A stretch of 64,000 nt of DNA from Glycine soja (GCF_004193775.1 NC_041008.1:16325731-16389730), one strand, 5' to 3'; positions 1 through 12,060 are shown, numbered from the stretch's first letter. Notes: a model not told the origin generated them from the sequence alone. Program-made: numbers and translations.

Positions 1-92
1 AATTTGTATGTATCAATAAAACCCCACACTGCCAAGACAAAACCAATTGTCCTTGCAAGATAAGATTCCTCTTTAGAAAAGCCAGACTAGAC

Positions 93-458
93 ATGGACCA
101 GTTTAAGTCCTTCGGATATGAAGACTTAGCGATTTCCGCAAAAAGTCTATTAGACTATGGATGTTTGAAATTAATCCTGATTCCTCCATCTGATATATTC
201 GAGGGATTTAATCCCTCAATCAATGAGGCCATAAACTTAATACAGACAGAAATGATGGATTACATCGCCATCAAGATAACAAACTGTCTGAGCAATTTCA
301 CTGCTCAGAATTATCCTTGCCATGTTATAAAACTCTTACTCGAGGATCATAGAGATTATCCCTGCCTATTCAATGATGAATATGAAAGCTGGGATGTACA
401 AGGTAATACACAATACCAATATAGCCTTATGAGGACAGAAATTCAGGGCTATCAATGA
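93..458 (+). CDS. Unidentified ORF, 121 aa, possibly a gene fragment
   Basis: I do not recognise this protein. The open frame is soluble-looking, with mixed composition, several Cys and an acidic C-terminal third, unlike the low-complexity ORFs common in this AT-rich DNA. The reading frame is clean and the codon use looks plant-like. A 17-base piece at its end (about 437-453) recurs at about 535-551, so part of the 3' end is locally duplicated. No promoter is visible because the window begins 92 bases upstream. It could be the last exon or a relic of a gene lying mostly outside the window, or a chance ORF. Confidence 0.2.
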   Translation: MDQFKSFGYEDLAISAKSLLDYGCLKLILIPPSDIFEGFNPSINEAINLIQTEMMDYIAIKITNCLSNFTAQNYPCHVIKLLLEDHRDYPCLFNDEYESWDVQGNTQYQYSLMRTEIQGYQ

Positions 459-1329
459 TTCTTCCCAGAAGAGGACAAACGTGAGTTTGACCTGATAAAA
501 GAAACTCGTGACACAAAACTTTTCCTGCAATAAAAGAAATTCAGGGCTATCATACCCAATAGTGAGAGAGAGAAACTTAGAAAGAGAAGCTTGTAATAGT
601 TGTCTGTGCAATAATATCAAGTTCTTTTCTGCATCTTTCCCCCTCTACCCCAAAAATTTTCCCCGATAAACTGTAAGTACGAATCTCACTATGTCTGGCT
701 AATTCTTGTGAAGGCACCCTCAAAGGGCCTTAGTTATCTCTATTTGGAAAATGCGAATATGATTTAGAACTCCGCTGCTTGTAAATAGTATTTTTTTTTT
801 CCTTTTTGCTTGTTTTTCGAAAACCTGGGATTGGTAAGCTTGCAAATGTGTGCCCTTGATAAATGTTTTTTTGAAAAACTATGAAAGTCCTTTTTGGTTA
901 GGCTGGTGCTTGGAGGAAAATAAGATTTACATAAGACCCAAAAGTAAGTGTGGGCAGTTCGCGATCTTCAGTACTCAACTTAATATCCAAAAAGTTGATA
1001 AGGACGTGGTTATTAAAAAAAAAAGGTTCATCATATTTTATATTTTTCCAAATAAGATAACTTATAGTGTCCACTTGGGGATTGCCCTCTATCCATCTAA
1101 TTTGATTTTTTCTTTCCGCATATCGCTTACTCTTAACTGCTATTAGTTTTAGTTTTCAAATATAATATAAATCTAACTAGGAGGCTTTGCCACCTTTGCT
1201 GATGTATATTATATTTTTGTACTCTTTGCCTACTTTTATTTACTTTCTTTTGCTTTTATTATATTTTTGTACTTTTGCCTACTTCTTATTAGGTTGTTTT
1301 ATTATTTTGTATTTTTATAGGTTCTCAAG
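459..1329. other. Gene-free AT-rich stretch
   Basis: Short ORFs here are hydrophobic or low-complexity and match no family I know. A duplicated 17-mer lies near 535. No transposon end or RNA gene was seen. Confidence 0.5.
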
Positions 1330-2290
1330 AGAAATAAAATACAAACTACAAGAACTAAAAAAAAATCAATTTTAAACTGTAGGAATTAAAAGAAAATTAA
1401 AATATAAATTATAAAAATTAAAAAGACTAATTTCAAACTATGGAAACTAAAATTTACAAATTATAAAATTATAGAGACCAAATAATTAATTAAATATAAT
1501 TATAATGTGATTGTTAAAAACTATCTCAAAACTTGTATGTTTAAATATTTTATTTTATTTTCCAACATACTTTTATATCAACTTCTAATACGAAAATTAA
1601 TAATAAGACAAAAGTATAAGTTTTTTTAAAGCCAACAAACTTAACTATTTCATTTCATTGAGAAGAGTAGCAGACAAAACTGAGTTTATTGAAACATCTC
1701 ACGATGAAGCCAATCTCACGATGTACACACGGTTTCTGAAAATGTATAAACCATGGAAAAGTTGCACTGATATAATAATGTATGAAGGTGAACTGCATTA
1801 ATACTCGGTCATTAATGACGGACCATTAAAGATTATTCTTTTCAATTATTCTTTTTTTTTAAATTTCAATTTGGAAAGAATAGTGAGTTAGGGGCACCTT
1901 GGTTATGCGATTACCATATGTCTAGGATGGATTTGGAACAAATCAAACCAAACAAGAACCAGAATATTTGGAAGAATATTCTAGCGTGTCTAGGATGGAT
2001 TTGGAACAAATCAAACCAAACAAGAACCAGTCTATTTGGAACAACTAATTAATTTTTATTTTAAATTTTTTTTTATCAATGGTTGTTCTCAGTTTTTAAT
2101 TGATATCACATAAAAAAAAAAGCATGAAATTGGCATAATATTTGCTCAAGCCGTGAGAGAGAGGTTACTGTAATGAAAGAATAAAGATGAAGAGTCTTAG
2201 AGATACTGAATCTGAATTCTTTTCAACTAACATTTATAACAAAAGTTAAAAAATTAACATTAATCAATAAAAAAACTATATATTAAATAT
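1330..2290. repeat. Partial copy of the segmental duplication (3' part)
   Basis: Matches about 39360-40490 and about 49560-50950 by eye over nearly its full length. It includes a right arm of the AT-cored foldback (about 1330-1500), the shared stretch about 1520-1700 and the 'CAAGCCGTGAGAGAGAGG' stretch near 2150. The left part of the block, with any gene copy, is absent here. Confidence 0.8.
1919..2045. repeat. 68-bp tandem duplication
   Basis: A stretch beginning TGTCTAGGATGGATTTGG occurs at 1919 and again at 1987 (68-bp offset). The equivalent places in the other copies of this block (about 39890 and 50205) have one unit, so the duplication is private to this copy. Confidence 0.8.
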
Positions 2291-2340
2291 ATATTAAAAA
2301 TTTTAAAATTTTATATAACAATATTAATTATTTTTTAATA

Positions 2341-2440
2341 TAAGTGACTTGTTAATTCAATTGGTTAACACGTCATACTCAGTCATAAGGTAAAAGTCAC
2401 ATTTTCTTGTAGTTATTAGCATAGCTTGCTAGGTTATTAC
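2341..2440 (+). repeat. Possible tRNA-derived SINE or tRNA relic
   Basis: The stretch 'TTAATTCAATTGGTTAACAC' resembles a tRNA D-arm/A-box (as in TTAGCTCAATTGGTTAGAGC), and a degraded anticodon-arm-like stretch follows. There is no good B-box (GGTTCGANTCC) and no foldable cloverleaf, so it is at most a relic. Confidence 0.25.
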
Positions 2441-2659
2441 TACTTACATAACTTATTACTCAGATGGACACTATAATGTATTAACACAAATAAGTTTTTA
2501 TGTCTATAATACAAAGATGAAATAGCTCTGACAAACGAAAACCATGAACACTATAAAGAAGATACATGGATATTACCTGAAGCACTGATACCGATCGTGG
2601 AAACGAGTAAAACGATGATCGTGGAAATGAGATTTTGGGAGATAATGAGTGAGGCGAAT

Positions 2660-2785
2660 AAGCAATAAGAAGGAAAGCAAATGACTAAGAAAAGCAATAA
2701 GAAGAAGACTGAAGAAAAGCAAATGACTAAGAAAAGCAATAAGAAGAAGACTAAAGAAAAGCAAATGACTAAGAAAAGCAAAAAC
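2660..2785. repeat. 42-bp minisatellite, about 2.5-3 units
   Basis: Repeated unit containing AAAAGCAAATGACTAAG followed by a GAAGAAGACT-type purine run, with units about 42 bases apart. Because 42 is a multiple of three it makes repetitive hydrophobic ORFs on the minus strand, which I do not regard as genes. Confidence 0.75.
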
Positions 2786-3439
2786 TTTTGGGAAACACCG
2801 TATTTTTATTATATTGAACAGTGATAAGAATAGGAAAAGCAAATGATTGTTTCAAGGCGCCCATTAAACTCACGTAGTGTTACACTGTTGAATAAATATT
2901 TCACTTTAAATTCTTGAACAATGTAGTTGGAACTCATTATAATTCAATATTTACTTTAAGAAAACTTAAAGAGTTTAGGACACTCTTTAAATTTTCTTAA
3001 ATTGAATAAAAAATAAATTATTCTTAACGTATGAGGATTTGTAAAAGGATAGTACGAGAATTCTTAGGAGAATGATGTAAGAAGATTTCAAATTATTCTT
3101 AGCATACATTTAGAAAATAAATAGAACGAAAAAGTGCATGTTTCTTTTTTGATAAATTATTAGATTTGTCCCTTTATAATATAGTGACAAATTGATTTGA
3201 AAGATACAAAATATAATTTTTGTCTTTAAATATGTATAAAGTGTGTAAAATAAAGATAAAAAATATAAATTTAGAATTAATTTATCATATTTTTTATAGA
3301 CTAAATTTAAATTTTTATTTTTCAAAACTGTTAGATCTTCTTGTGAAAATATGTTTTGTCTTTTCTTTCAATAGTTTGCTTAAATGTGAAGGAATGGAGA
3401 AAAATAAAACTATGGACCCAAGACCAATTGCTTTTCGTC

Positions 3440-4175
3440 AGTTTTTGGAAAGAAAAGAGGGAAAGTGTACAGGAAAAGAATAATGGCCTGTTTGTTTCTC
3501 TCTTATAAAAAAGTCTTAGTTTTCTAAAATAGTTTCAAAATCAACGCGGTGACATAACTTAATGGAGGGGTAGCTTTTAAAAACCACGACTGCCATTGTT
3601 TACTCCTTTTATTCTCCCTTTCAAAAGGTTATAAGGGGCCAACTCCAAACACGTGCATATTGCAGTGTCATCTGTTATCTTATCTCATAACAGATAACAT
3701 CTGAAATCAGAACTAACACTACTTCATCTGTTATCTACGTACACACGAGTTATGAGACACTGCATTGATCAGGATTACATATGCACATAGCAGAAATAAA
3801 AAATGAAGATGAGAAAACATTTTCACCTGGTTTTGGTTTTTAGTTTTTAATTTAAAACACATGTTTCGGAAATGTGGTTGAAGGTGAACATAAAACAGAA
3901 TGTCAACAGTCAGTACCACAAGAATTTAAGCATTTAACTGGTGAACAATACAAAATTGTTTTGCAAAACCGTTTTTAAAATGAAAAACTAAGAGAAACAA
4001 ACAGGCCAGAAGTTTGCAACATCTTCTTCCCCTTGAGCAAAGAATATCTTCCTATCTGATTTTCTCATAACTAGTTTCCCTTCGATTTGAATAGTTTAAC
4101 AACAGGAGGAGAAGAACTTGATTTTGCAGCAATGGTTTCTTTACTAAGAACAAATCCTTCAAATTTTGGTCCCCC
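3440..4175 (-). pseudogene. DUF674-family relic split by a MITE
   Basis: On the minus strand, 4170 to 4008 translates to a piece with 'KDLFLVKKPLLQNQ', matching 'TDLFLVQKPLLNNS' in the DUF674 pseudogene at 9844-11239. The DNA is also plainly similar (4030-4170 against about 10290-10430). Beyond the MITE (3485-4007), the frame near 3484-3450 gives a short 'LFLYTFPL' piece, resembling the DUF674 segment 'LFSFLTFPL' that should follow. Stops and missing parts make it non-functional. DUF674 is a plant-specific family of unknown function, often found in tandem arrays. The match to the family is from memory, not from a search. Confidence 0.6.
3485..4007. mobile_element. hAT-like MITE, 523 bp
   Basis: Terminal inverted repeats begin GGCCTGTTTGTTTCTC at 3485 and end with its reverse complement at 4007. 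The flanking 8-mers AGAATAAT (3477-3484) and AGAAGTTT (4008-4015) agree at 5 of 8 places, consistent with a decayed 8-bp target duplication. Inside is a second palindrome (about 3659-3765, arms with TGCAGTGTC and its complement). No coding capacity. Class assignment rests on the TIR type and duplication length. Confidence 0.65.
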
Positions 4176-4286
4176 ATTTTTGTTGTTTATTTCAGTTTGA
4201 TTCTCCTAAGTTTAAAACATTTCACTTTGATTATTTTGGTTGCTTAAAGTGTCTATGTTTGACCAAGCTAATTCTTCTATTAGGTT

Positions 4287-5040
4287 ACTAGCGGAAACAC
4301 AGGCTACGCTGTGTCATGTCTGTGTGTCTGCATTTTTTATTGTACTATTGTGTAAAAAACTATTATATTACAATAATTTTTAATTATAATTTCTGAATTT
4401 TGTTCAACCGAATGGCATATTCCATATAGTAAAATTAAAAACAAATTTAACAAAACTAAAAAAAAAATTAATCAGTCATAGACAATTTGAAAAAATATTT
4501 TTTTTTTCTTCCTTTTTTCACAAATTCTCTTCTCATCGACAGTGACAGTTTCCAAGTTCGTGTCCTTTGACAGGCTTATTAAATTAATTAAAACACTAAT
4601 TAGAACACAAACAAAGGAAATACAATATAGAAATATGTGTAAGAATGAGTTGGAGTAAAAAAAATAGATATAAATACATAAAGTGACGAGAAGGACAAAA
4701 GGAGATGGATTGTGGGAGAAAAAATGTGCTATGTATCAAAATTCTTGTTATTAAGGGAAGTGTTTTTAATCAAAATTGTAAAAAGAATAAAAAAAAATGC
4801 AACACTGAAATGATAGGAAGCAAAAAGAACACAAATATGACTTAGAAGAAAAGAAAACTGGAAACAACAATAATTGAATGAAAGTTTTGAGGAGGGGTGT
4901 AATTATTTATTGATAGTGTGCATTAAAAAGAGAATTGACACTTTTTCACGTTTAAAGTAGTGTGAAGTCACATTTGAGATTAAAATGGACAAATAAAAAA
5001 TGGAGACCTTTGTATCGTCTTTATCTATTTAACTAGTGAA
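4287..5040 (-). mobile_element. Two possible Helitron 3' ends (minus strand)
   Basis: On the minus strand, at 4314-4287, a short hairpin (stem ACACAG/CTGTGT, loop CGTAGC) is followed by a few bases and CTAGT, the layout of a plant Helitron 3' end. A second, more decayed version (CACAACAACATACGTG then CACTAGTT) ends at about 5032. Matching 5' TC ends were not identified, so element boundaries are unknown. Confidence 0.4.
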
Positions 5041-7747
5041 AACACGTATGTTGTTGTGCCTGCTTGTCTATGTTTCTATTGCATTACCATATTTTATTGT
5101 ACTAAAATTTATATATTAAAATAATATCTCTTATGATATATAAATTGATGTACATATTAATTTTAGTTTAATATGTTTTGTAATGTATACATAATTTTAC
5201 TTATGTCTGTTTGTTTATTATTATAACATGATAAATTAATATAGTGTTTGTAAATACATGTTTATTTATACACAATTGACCAAATCATTTGTGGTACATA
5301 CTTGGATATCATTTTATTTAATACATGCATTTATGAAATATTAAAATGGTAACATTATTATGTCACTTGTTGAATTTTTTTTCTTCTTATTTTGACCTTT
5401 AATAATCTTCACTCTTAGGGTTTATACACTTCAATTCTAAAGATTTGTTTTTATATATTTCAAAGTAAGATATGTGGTGAAGAGAAAAATAAGATAAATG
5501 GATAAATATATAAAGTAAATATAAAAAAATATGTGTAGAAATTAAAGATGATCTGAACATTTTTCTAATTGTAATTAAAAAAATCATTCAAACCATGTTT
5601 CCTTTGACAATATTTTTGAGTTTGTTATCATTTTTTAAATATTTATATCCAAAATTAAAAAATTATAGAAATATACAATGTTGTTTGTTTCTTTGCTAGC
5701 TGGTAAATAAGAAATCCCTAGGACAATGAAAATAATTAATTGATCTTTTTATTTACTTTTTAGAAGAACAAAAAAGATGTATTGTGGCTAAGTCTAAGCC
5801 CTAAGTATCTCAAATAGGTAAATCCTTTTTTTTTTTATTTTTTTTTCCATCCATTCTCTTCCATTAATTTTTATACCCATTTTCAAGTGTAAGGCCCATT
5901 GTGGCTATGAGAGACTAAACCCTTAATCAGGGTCTGACAGGCCTAAAAAGTCAAAAAATGTATTGTACACTCTATATTTATAAAAGCAAACAAGTGTTTT
6001 ATTTTCTATTATTCTTTCTTATTTTAAATTTCAAGTATATTCATCCTTGCATTATCTTTACGGGTTAGGTGTTTGACACAGGATAATCCTTAATAGAAAA
6101 ATAAGGAAGATTTTGCATGCATCTATTTTGAGAATTAGTCGCTTGATAGAGAGTAATTTCTAATAGAACTAAAAGAAAATGGTATCTTAATAAAATTATT
6201 GCTAGACATATATAGAGTGATTGTATTATGCTCATGCATCAAAGCAAGCATCTAGAATTAGAACTTCATAGATTGAGTCTTTGCAAAGACATTTGAGAGA
6301 TAAATAGGTAAGATAAGATAGGTTTGACATCGTGAAACATCAGAGATAAGTATTCTAACAAATGTGACTAGGAAAAAATTCAACAAATTAATAGACAAAA
6401 ATCTAAAATAATACATCTTAGTCAAATAAGACAGGATAGGTCTCAACATTATCACATTCTGAATTTGTCTTTTTTATCTTATCTTAATCTTTTATTTTTC
6501 TCATCTTATCTTCTTTTCTTTATTTTTATCTTTATCTTTATCATCTTTTAATTTAAATATTTTATCTTTTCTATCTTCTATTCTTATATTTAAATCTTTA
6601 TCTTATTTCATAAAATCATTAGAAATTTTCTTCTTTTCCTATAAAAAGTCTATAAAATATAAGAGTTTTTTAACTTGCCTTATATCTTCTAATTTCTCTC
6701 ATTAGATTAAAGAGTCTTTTGTCAACACAGTAGCATACATTTTTTTACAATCATGAAATATTAGAAATTAAATGTTCCCATGGTTTCCTTTTTCTAAAGG
6801 CACAAAGATAAAAAAAAATAATTGAAAAAAACTTAAAAATATGTATTTGACTATTGTTATTAGTTTGAACAAAGTATATGTTGAAAAATAAAATATTGTG
6901 CTGTAACATAGACACAAATGATTAAAATAAAATGTTGATAAATCAAGCCTCTAAATCTTATTTAACATATTGGGTAGGTTTTTAAAATTTTAAAAATGGA
7001 TAGTTATAATCAACAAATTAGTAGATTTTTAAAATTTATAAATGAACAATTTTAATTAAAATATTGGTTTGTTAAATAATATAATTAACATAAAAAATAG
7101 TAGTTTTCATTTGACAGATTTTTAAAATTTAAAAAATAAGTTCTAGTTAACTAATTTGTCGGTTTTTAAAATTAGTTATCATTGTTACTTTTTTAATTTT
7201 TTCAAATGAAAACAAAAACAAAATTCTCTAAAAAAATGAAGAAAAGAAAGGGTAGAAAAATAATTAAAAATAGTTATTGAAAAATCTGAAAAAAAGTAAG
7301 TTGAAAGCAAATAACGTAAGGAGTTACATCAAAACAAAAGTTAAAAAAATTAAGAATCCTTTCAATTTTAAAATATGTTTATTCCAAAATATTATCTATT
7401 GTAATGTCTTTAAAAAAACACGAAGAATAATGACAGGTACATGAGTTAGCATAAACAATTCCATTGAATGATAACAAAATTGAGCCAAGAAATTGAACAA
7501 ATAACGGACTAGGAATAGAATGAGAGATTGAAAAGAAGGGTTAAAAGGATTTAAGAATAAGTAGAATAAAAAATAGGGTAAATAGTCAGTTTTGTCACTC
7601 AATGTGTAATTCGTTGATAAATGCGTCTCTGAAAGATGAAAATACAAAATTTAGTCTCTAAAAATATAAAAAAAATGCGATAAATATGTCCTACCCTTAA
7701 CTTTTGTCCGTCACCGTTAATAAAATAGCATACGTGGCACAAATGTA
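5041..7747. other. AT-rich gene-free stretch
   Basis: No convincing coding sequence. About 6470-6710 is pyrimidine-rich (repeated TCTTATCTT-like runs). Around 7560-7740 is a sequence resembling one arm of a legume MITE ('AAATAGTCAGTTTTGTC' and following) without a clear partner. Confidence 0.45.

Positions 7748-7797
<50 letters not shown>
7748..7797. repeat. (ATT)n microsatellite
   Basis: About sixteen uninterrupted ATT units. Confidence 0.95.
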
Positions 7798-7919
7798 GTG
7801 TTTATAATTTACTGTTCCTATTCGTTTAGTACTTATGCAATATATTTTTTAAATTTCCTTTTAATATATATATTTTTATTATTTTGATTTCCTTGTCAAA
7901 CCTTAATCTTTAAGGTTAA

Positions 7920-9270
7920 ATTTGGGGGAGTTTGTTAGTCGCTATTTAGGAGTTAGTTTTATGTTGAATATTTGCATGGAAATGGCGCTTTACCTCCAAA
8001 TTATGGTTCTTTTGTAGGAATTGTACATATTTTTCTATTTAGTGTGATTTTATAGAGTAGATACTCCCATTCTATGAATTAATGTTGAATCCAACTCATT
8101 TTCAGTAGCTAATGACTAGCTCAGTGAGGCAGATCCGCTCAGTGAGTGGCATCCGCTAAGCGAGGCATACAACTCGCTTAGCGGGTTAGGAAATCCTAGA
8201 AGAGGATGAGTCAGAAATGTGCTCGCCCAGCGTGCAGCTAGCTCGCCCAGCGAGGTCGTTGTCTCTTCTCGCGCTTAGCGTGTCCAGTCTTGCTAAGCCA
8301 AAATTCACTTACTCTCGCTTAGCGAGCCAATCTCACTAAGCGAGCCTTTAGAACCTGAAAGGTCCAAGAGCCTTTAAAACATTGAGATTGGCAGAAATAA
8401 AATAGAGAGAGTTGGAGAGAGCGCACAAGAGGAAGCTGAGAAGATAGAAGGAAGGCAGTTGAAAGAGCTTAGGTTAGAAGGAGTGAAGTCTAGGGTTTAG
8501 AGGTTGTAGAACACATCCTCAACCATCCTTTTCCATTTTCTTTCACTCAAAACTATTCCTTCCTTGTATTAAGAGATTGCATTACTTGTAATGGAAGGCT
8601 AAGCCTCTTGGTTGTGGAGTTTTGCTGAAACCTTGATGTAACACTCTTTCACTATCTATTTAATGTTACTTTTATGTGTTCATTGCTTCTATCTATGCTT
8701 ATTTTACATGTTTGTGGCTTGATCACCCATTTGTATGTAAAGTTAGGATTTTTAGCATTGGGAAATGCTTTAAGGCCTTAGAACTTGGCAGAGCAAGCTA
8801 GAAATTTGTATGTCTAGGAATGGAGTGCAATGATCTAGTTCATATTATGTTGTATACTTAATGCAACTCTTTTAGACTAAGTTTGTTGAGGGATCAATGA
8901 CGAAGTTTAAAGAGAGTTAGACTTATTCACTAGAAGGATTTTGGTTTGATTAGTTTCTCAGTATAAGAATACTAGGATAACGTTAAATAGAGAAAAATAC
9001 ACATTAACATCAAGAGAAATTCAATAGAACAATCTAATGCTTTTTACTTGATAGTTTTCACTTCCAAAATTCTAGATATTTAGTTTATATTCCAATAGAC
9101 TTTAGTACAAAATTTAACTTGATATTTACTTTGCTTTTAATCCATACAAAAGTTTGCATACTAGATGTATAGTGTCTGAGTGAAACAAATTCTCTAAGGA
9201 TATGATACTCGGTCTTATCATTTTATACTACTTGAGCGAATCGATACACTTGCCAAAAAGCATCAACACT
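7920..9270 (+). mobile_element. Ty3/gypsy-type LTR, apparently solitary
   Basis: Begins around 'TTTGGGGGAGTTTG' and ends near 'CACTTGCC...GCATCAACA', sequences I associate with soybean gypsy LTRs. The U3-like part (about 8100-8350) holds many 'CTCGCTTAGCGAG'-type motifs. No gag or pol coding sequence follows on either side. Exact ends are uncertain and no target duplication was confirmed. A diverged piece of the same type lies at about 12360-12655. Confidence 0.6.
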
Positions 9271-9639
9271 TACTCTGTTTGAGGAATGATACACGAAAAG
9301 AAGAGAAGATTGAGCATTACACTTGTAGTATCAATTTCTAAAACATGATTTTAAAAAGTGGACATTCATTGTAATTTATAAACAACCTTGTAACTTCCTT
9401 GAATTTGTCTATTTTTTTAATAGTTAAGGGTATAATTATCTTTAAAATATAGAAACCAAAAAGCAGTTAGCAAAAGAGATATCTCATTTATCTATTGTTA
9501 AAGATTAATCAAATAGAAATACTTTTTAAGTAATTAAAGTGGAGTTTTTTAAATTTAAAGGACGAAATTAAAACTAAAAATTAAGATGAGTGAACAAAAT
9601 GCTATTTTGATCAATGAATTAAAAATTAAAAATCCAGAG
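9271..9639. other. Gene-free stretch after the LTR
   Basis: Low-complexity AT-rich DNA; nothing recognised. Confidence 0.4.
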
Positions 9640-9775
9640 GTGATAAATGTATAAAGCAAGTAACAATGAACAATCAGTTATCAACCAATGGGGAACTGCA
9701 AATCATAAATGGTGACATTCACAGTCATTTTCTTTACTGAATTCAAACTTTTTACTCCACCATTTCTGTAAGACA
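9640..9775 (-). pseudogene. Duplicated piece of a DUF674 exon and intron
   Basis: Minus-strand 9775 to 9640 resembles 10690-10560: it reads a decayed version of 'QKFGVKSWSSIQEMTVNVT' and then the same intron-like sequence (TGATAACTGATTG against TGGATAGTTGATTG). It is a partial local duplication downstream of the main pseudogene. Confidence 0.5.
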
Positions 9776-9843
9776 TGATTAAGCAGGGAAGCATGATAAA
9801 GCATGATATAGCAGGGAAGCTATAGTTTTAAACTACATCTTAC

Positions 9844-11239
9844 CTCCTTGATGCCAATGGTGACAAACTTTTCCTTCACGTCATTAAGAGATGTCTTTAA
9901 ACGGTTGAGTAAAGATACACCTGAAGAGGGTGACATTCGTTCCACAACCAAGTCATCGGTAGCCATGAACATCGCTGACCCTTGGCATAACCTTTAAGAC
10001 TTCCACTACATGACTTCAAGACTTTACAAGTTTCAATATTTTTACCATAACTCCTACATCCATTAGTTAAATAGAAATAATTGCTATCTGTATAACCTCT
10101 ACGTTGATAATAACAATGATATTGTGAAGTCTGTTCAATAATTGGAAACACCTTCATGCTTAATTTGAACTGTGGGGCAAGGCCAGGATCAACAAGCCTG
10201 TTTTTCACTTCCTTTGCTATCAAATATTTGTTTTCATTTAAACCAACTATGCTATTGTACAATCCATCAATGCTTCCTATAGAAGAATATCCTTCCCACC
10301 TGATTTTCTCATAATTACTTGCACTTTGATTTGGATAGTAGTCATAGTCCTACTTTTTTCAAAAGTAGAAAGAGAAAAAATTGAGTTATTGAGCAATGGT
10401 TTCTGTACTAAGAACAAATCCGTCAAAGTTGACTTGGACAATAAAGAACATTTTAGCAGATCCAGTATCTGTAAAAAAAGGATAATCAAAATATAAAACC
10501 ACATTGTATAGCGAGGAATTAAGCAATAAATGTATTGAAAAAGAAAATTTGGCAAGTGATTCATGTATAGAGGTAGTAATAATAAGCAATCAACTATCCA
10601 TCAATGCAGAAATGCAAACCAAAAATAACCTTTTTCTTTGTGACATTCACAGTCATCTCCTGTATAGAACTCCAGCTTTTTACTCCAAATTTCTGTAAGA
10701 CACCAAAGCTTGAATCCATTGCATTTGGAATGACAACCAGATCATCCGTGACAATAAAAGTTGCAACATCCTTTACAAATCCGTTGTAGACTTTGTCACT
10801 TTTAACAGAAACTGAACGGGCTAAAAGATCCCCGCAGTTGAAACTTTCATTTTTGAAAGCACTCAAAAGGTCATAGCTGCAAGGGAAGTTCATACACAGG
10901 AAGTGCCTCAAAGGCTCAGTATCATCAATGTTAAATTTCAGACTCCTACAATATTCTAACGATGAATTTCCTGGCCGCAATTGCATTTCTTTTTCATGTT
11001 ACTGTGAACAGATACTCCTGAAGATTTGTCACACTTCCATACAATGAGCTTAAACAACCAACTCCACCTGGTCCCAAATCTGACGTCTGCACAAGTCTGG
11101 CGATGGTTCCTAATGGCATTGTTAAGAAGCAAAAGAGAACATCCACAAAGTCCTTCCCTGCCTCTGCAAGTATGACTTTGTTGGTCTTTTTGTATACCAG
11201 AAGTTTCAACGAAATTTGTTCTTCTTGAGTTGAAGGCAT
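9844..11239 (-). pseudogene. DUF674-family pseudogene, two exons
   Basis: Exon 1 runs from an ATG at 11239 ('MPSTQEEQISLKLLVYKKT') to a GT donor after 10630. Exon 2 runs from an AG acceptor at 10468 to a donor at 9844 (ending '...FVTIGIKE'). Family hallmarks are 'LKLLVYKKTNKVILAEAGKD', 'FLTMPLGTIARL', 'GCLSSLYGSV', 'ATFIVTDDLVVIPNAM' and, in exon 2, 'DLLKCSLLSKSTLTDLFL' and 'GLYNSIVGLNENKYL'. Exon 1 is broken by a frameshift with a stop near 10990. Exon 2 has a stop near 10275 where the second 'FVEAGEDF...PLGGVL' segment is missing, and another frameshift near 9910. A third exon usual in the family is not seen. DUF674 proteins are plant-specific and of unknown function; the pseudogene status is clear from the breaks. 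Confidence 0.75.
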
Positions 11240-11439
11240 GGTTGGAAGAACTGCCAAACAAGAATGGAAAATTGGAAAATTTTCAAAACCTGAAACAAGT
11301 TCTTCTATTGAAAACAACTCTGATTGACGTTTTGAATAAAACCATACAAAGATGCCAAATGTGAGATGCAAATTCAATCCATATAAATAAGTGTAAGCTA
11401 ACCAGTCACTACTGCATAAGAAATTAATAAATGAAGTTT

Positions 11440-12060
11440 TTTTTTATTTATTGTAATAATGTAAAAGTGCGTTGCTACACATGTTTTGCATTTCTGAGTA
11501 GTCGATATGGCCAAGAAATTGAGTAGACAAATTGCTACTTGCTGGCGTCTTAAATGGTGACCATGATGTGATTATCCCAACATTACTAGAATTTTCCCTG
11601 TTACCTGCAGATTTTGCTTAAAGAGCTTACAAATTTTCCCAACACCAAATGATGTAAGGTCAAGGAATTCTATCATTTAAAAGAAGTTAGAAGAATGGAG
11701 GAAAGAGCGATGCATATCTTTCTAACTACTTACACGAGCATGGTTAGCATGCTCCTGCTGAAATATGTATTAAAATATTCTGATTAAATGAGAATATCTT
11801 TCTAACTATTGACTTAAAAGGTCGATATTACCAGTCTTAATATCTAAATGGACAATAATAATGTAATGAACTCCCCTCAGCACAAATAAATCCTTACTTC
11901 AAATTCAAATTGGATAGTCCCTTCAGCTTGAAGAGCCTTTGTGATTCACTGCAAATGAACTCACCTTCATAACCAATTTCAATGACCTGAGAAACACCAG
12001 ATTTTAACTTAGTTGCTGAAGGATGGTGCTTTGTGAAATTATGCATGGTCAAAGTGTACT
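11440..12060 (-). pseudogene. Series of exon-like segments of an unidentified gene
   Basis: On the minus strand several short open segments are flanked by splice-like sites. About 12060-11980 reads 'HNFTKHHPSATKLKSGVSQ' and 'VIEIGYE' before GTGAGT. Near 11765-11735, 'QEHANHA' follows TTTCAG. About 11680-11610 reads 'EFLDLTSFGVGKICKLFKQ' and ends CTGCAG before GTAACA. About 11600-11450 reads 'GIITSWSPFKTPASSNLSTQ' and on to 'SEMQNMCSNALL'. The composition looks like real protein, not random AT-rich ORF. I cannot name the gene. No long continuous frame exists, so this is more likely a relic or a few exons of a larger gene than a complete gene. Confidence 0.3.

Noticed and set aside
850..1146. 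98-aa ORF
   Set aside because: No family features, AT-driven composition and no neighbours supporting it.
2551..2842. Repetitive hydrophobic minus-strand ORFs
   Set aside because: Two overlapping frames are open only because the repeat unit is 42 bases; no gene signals.
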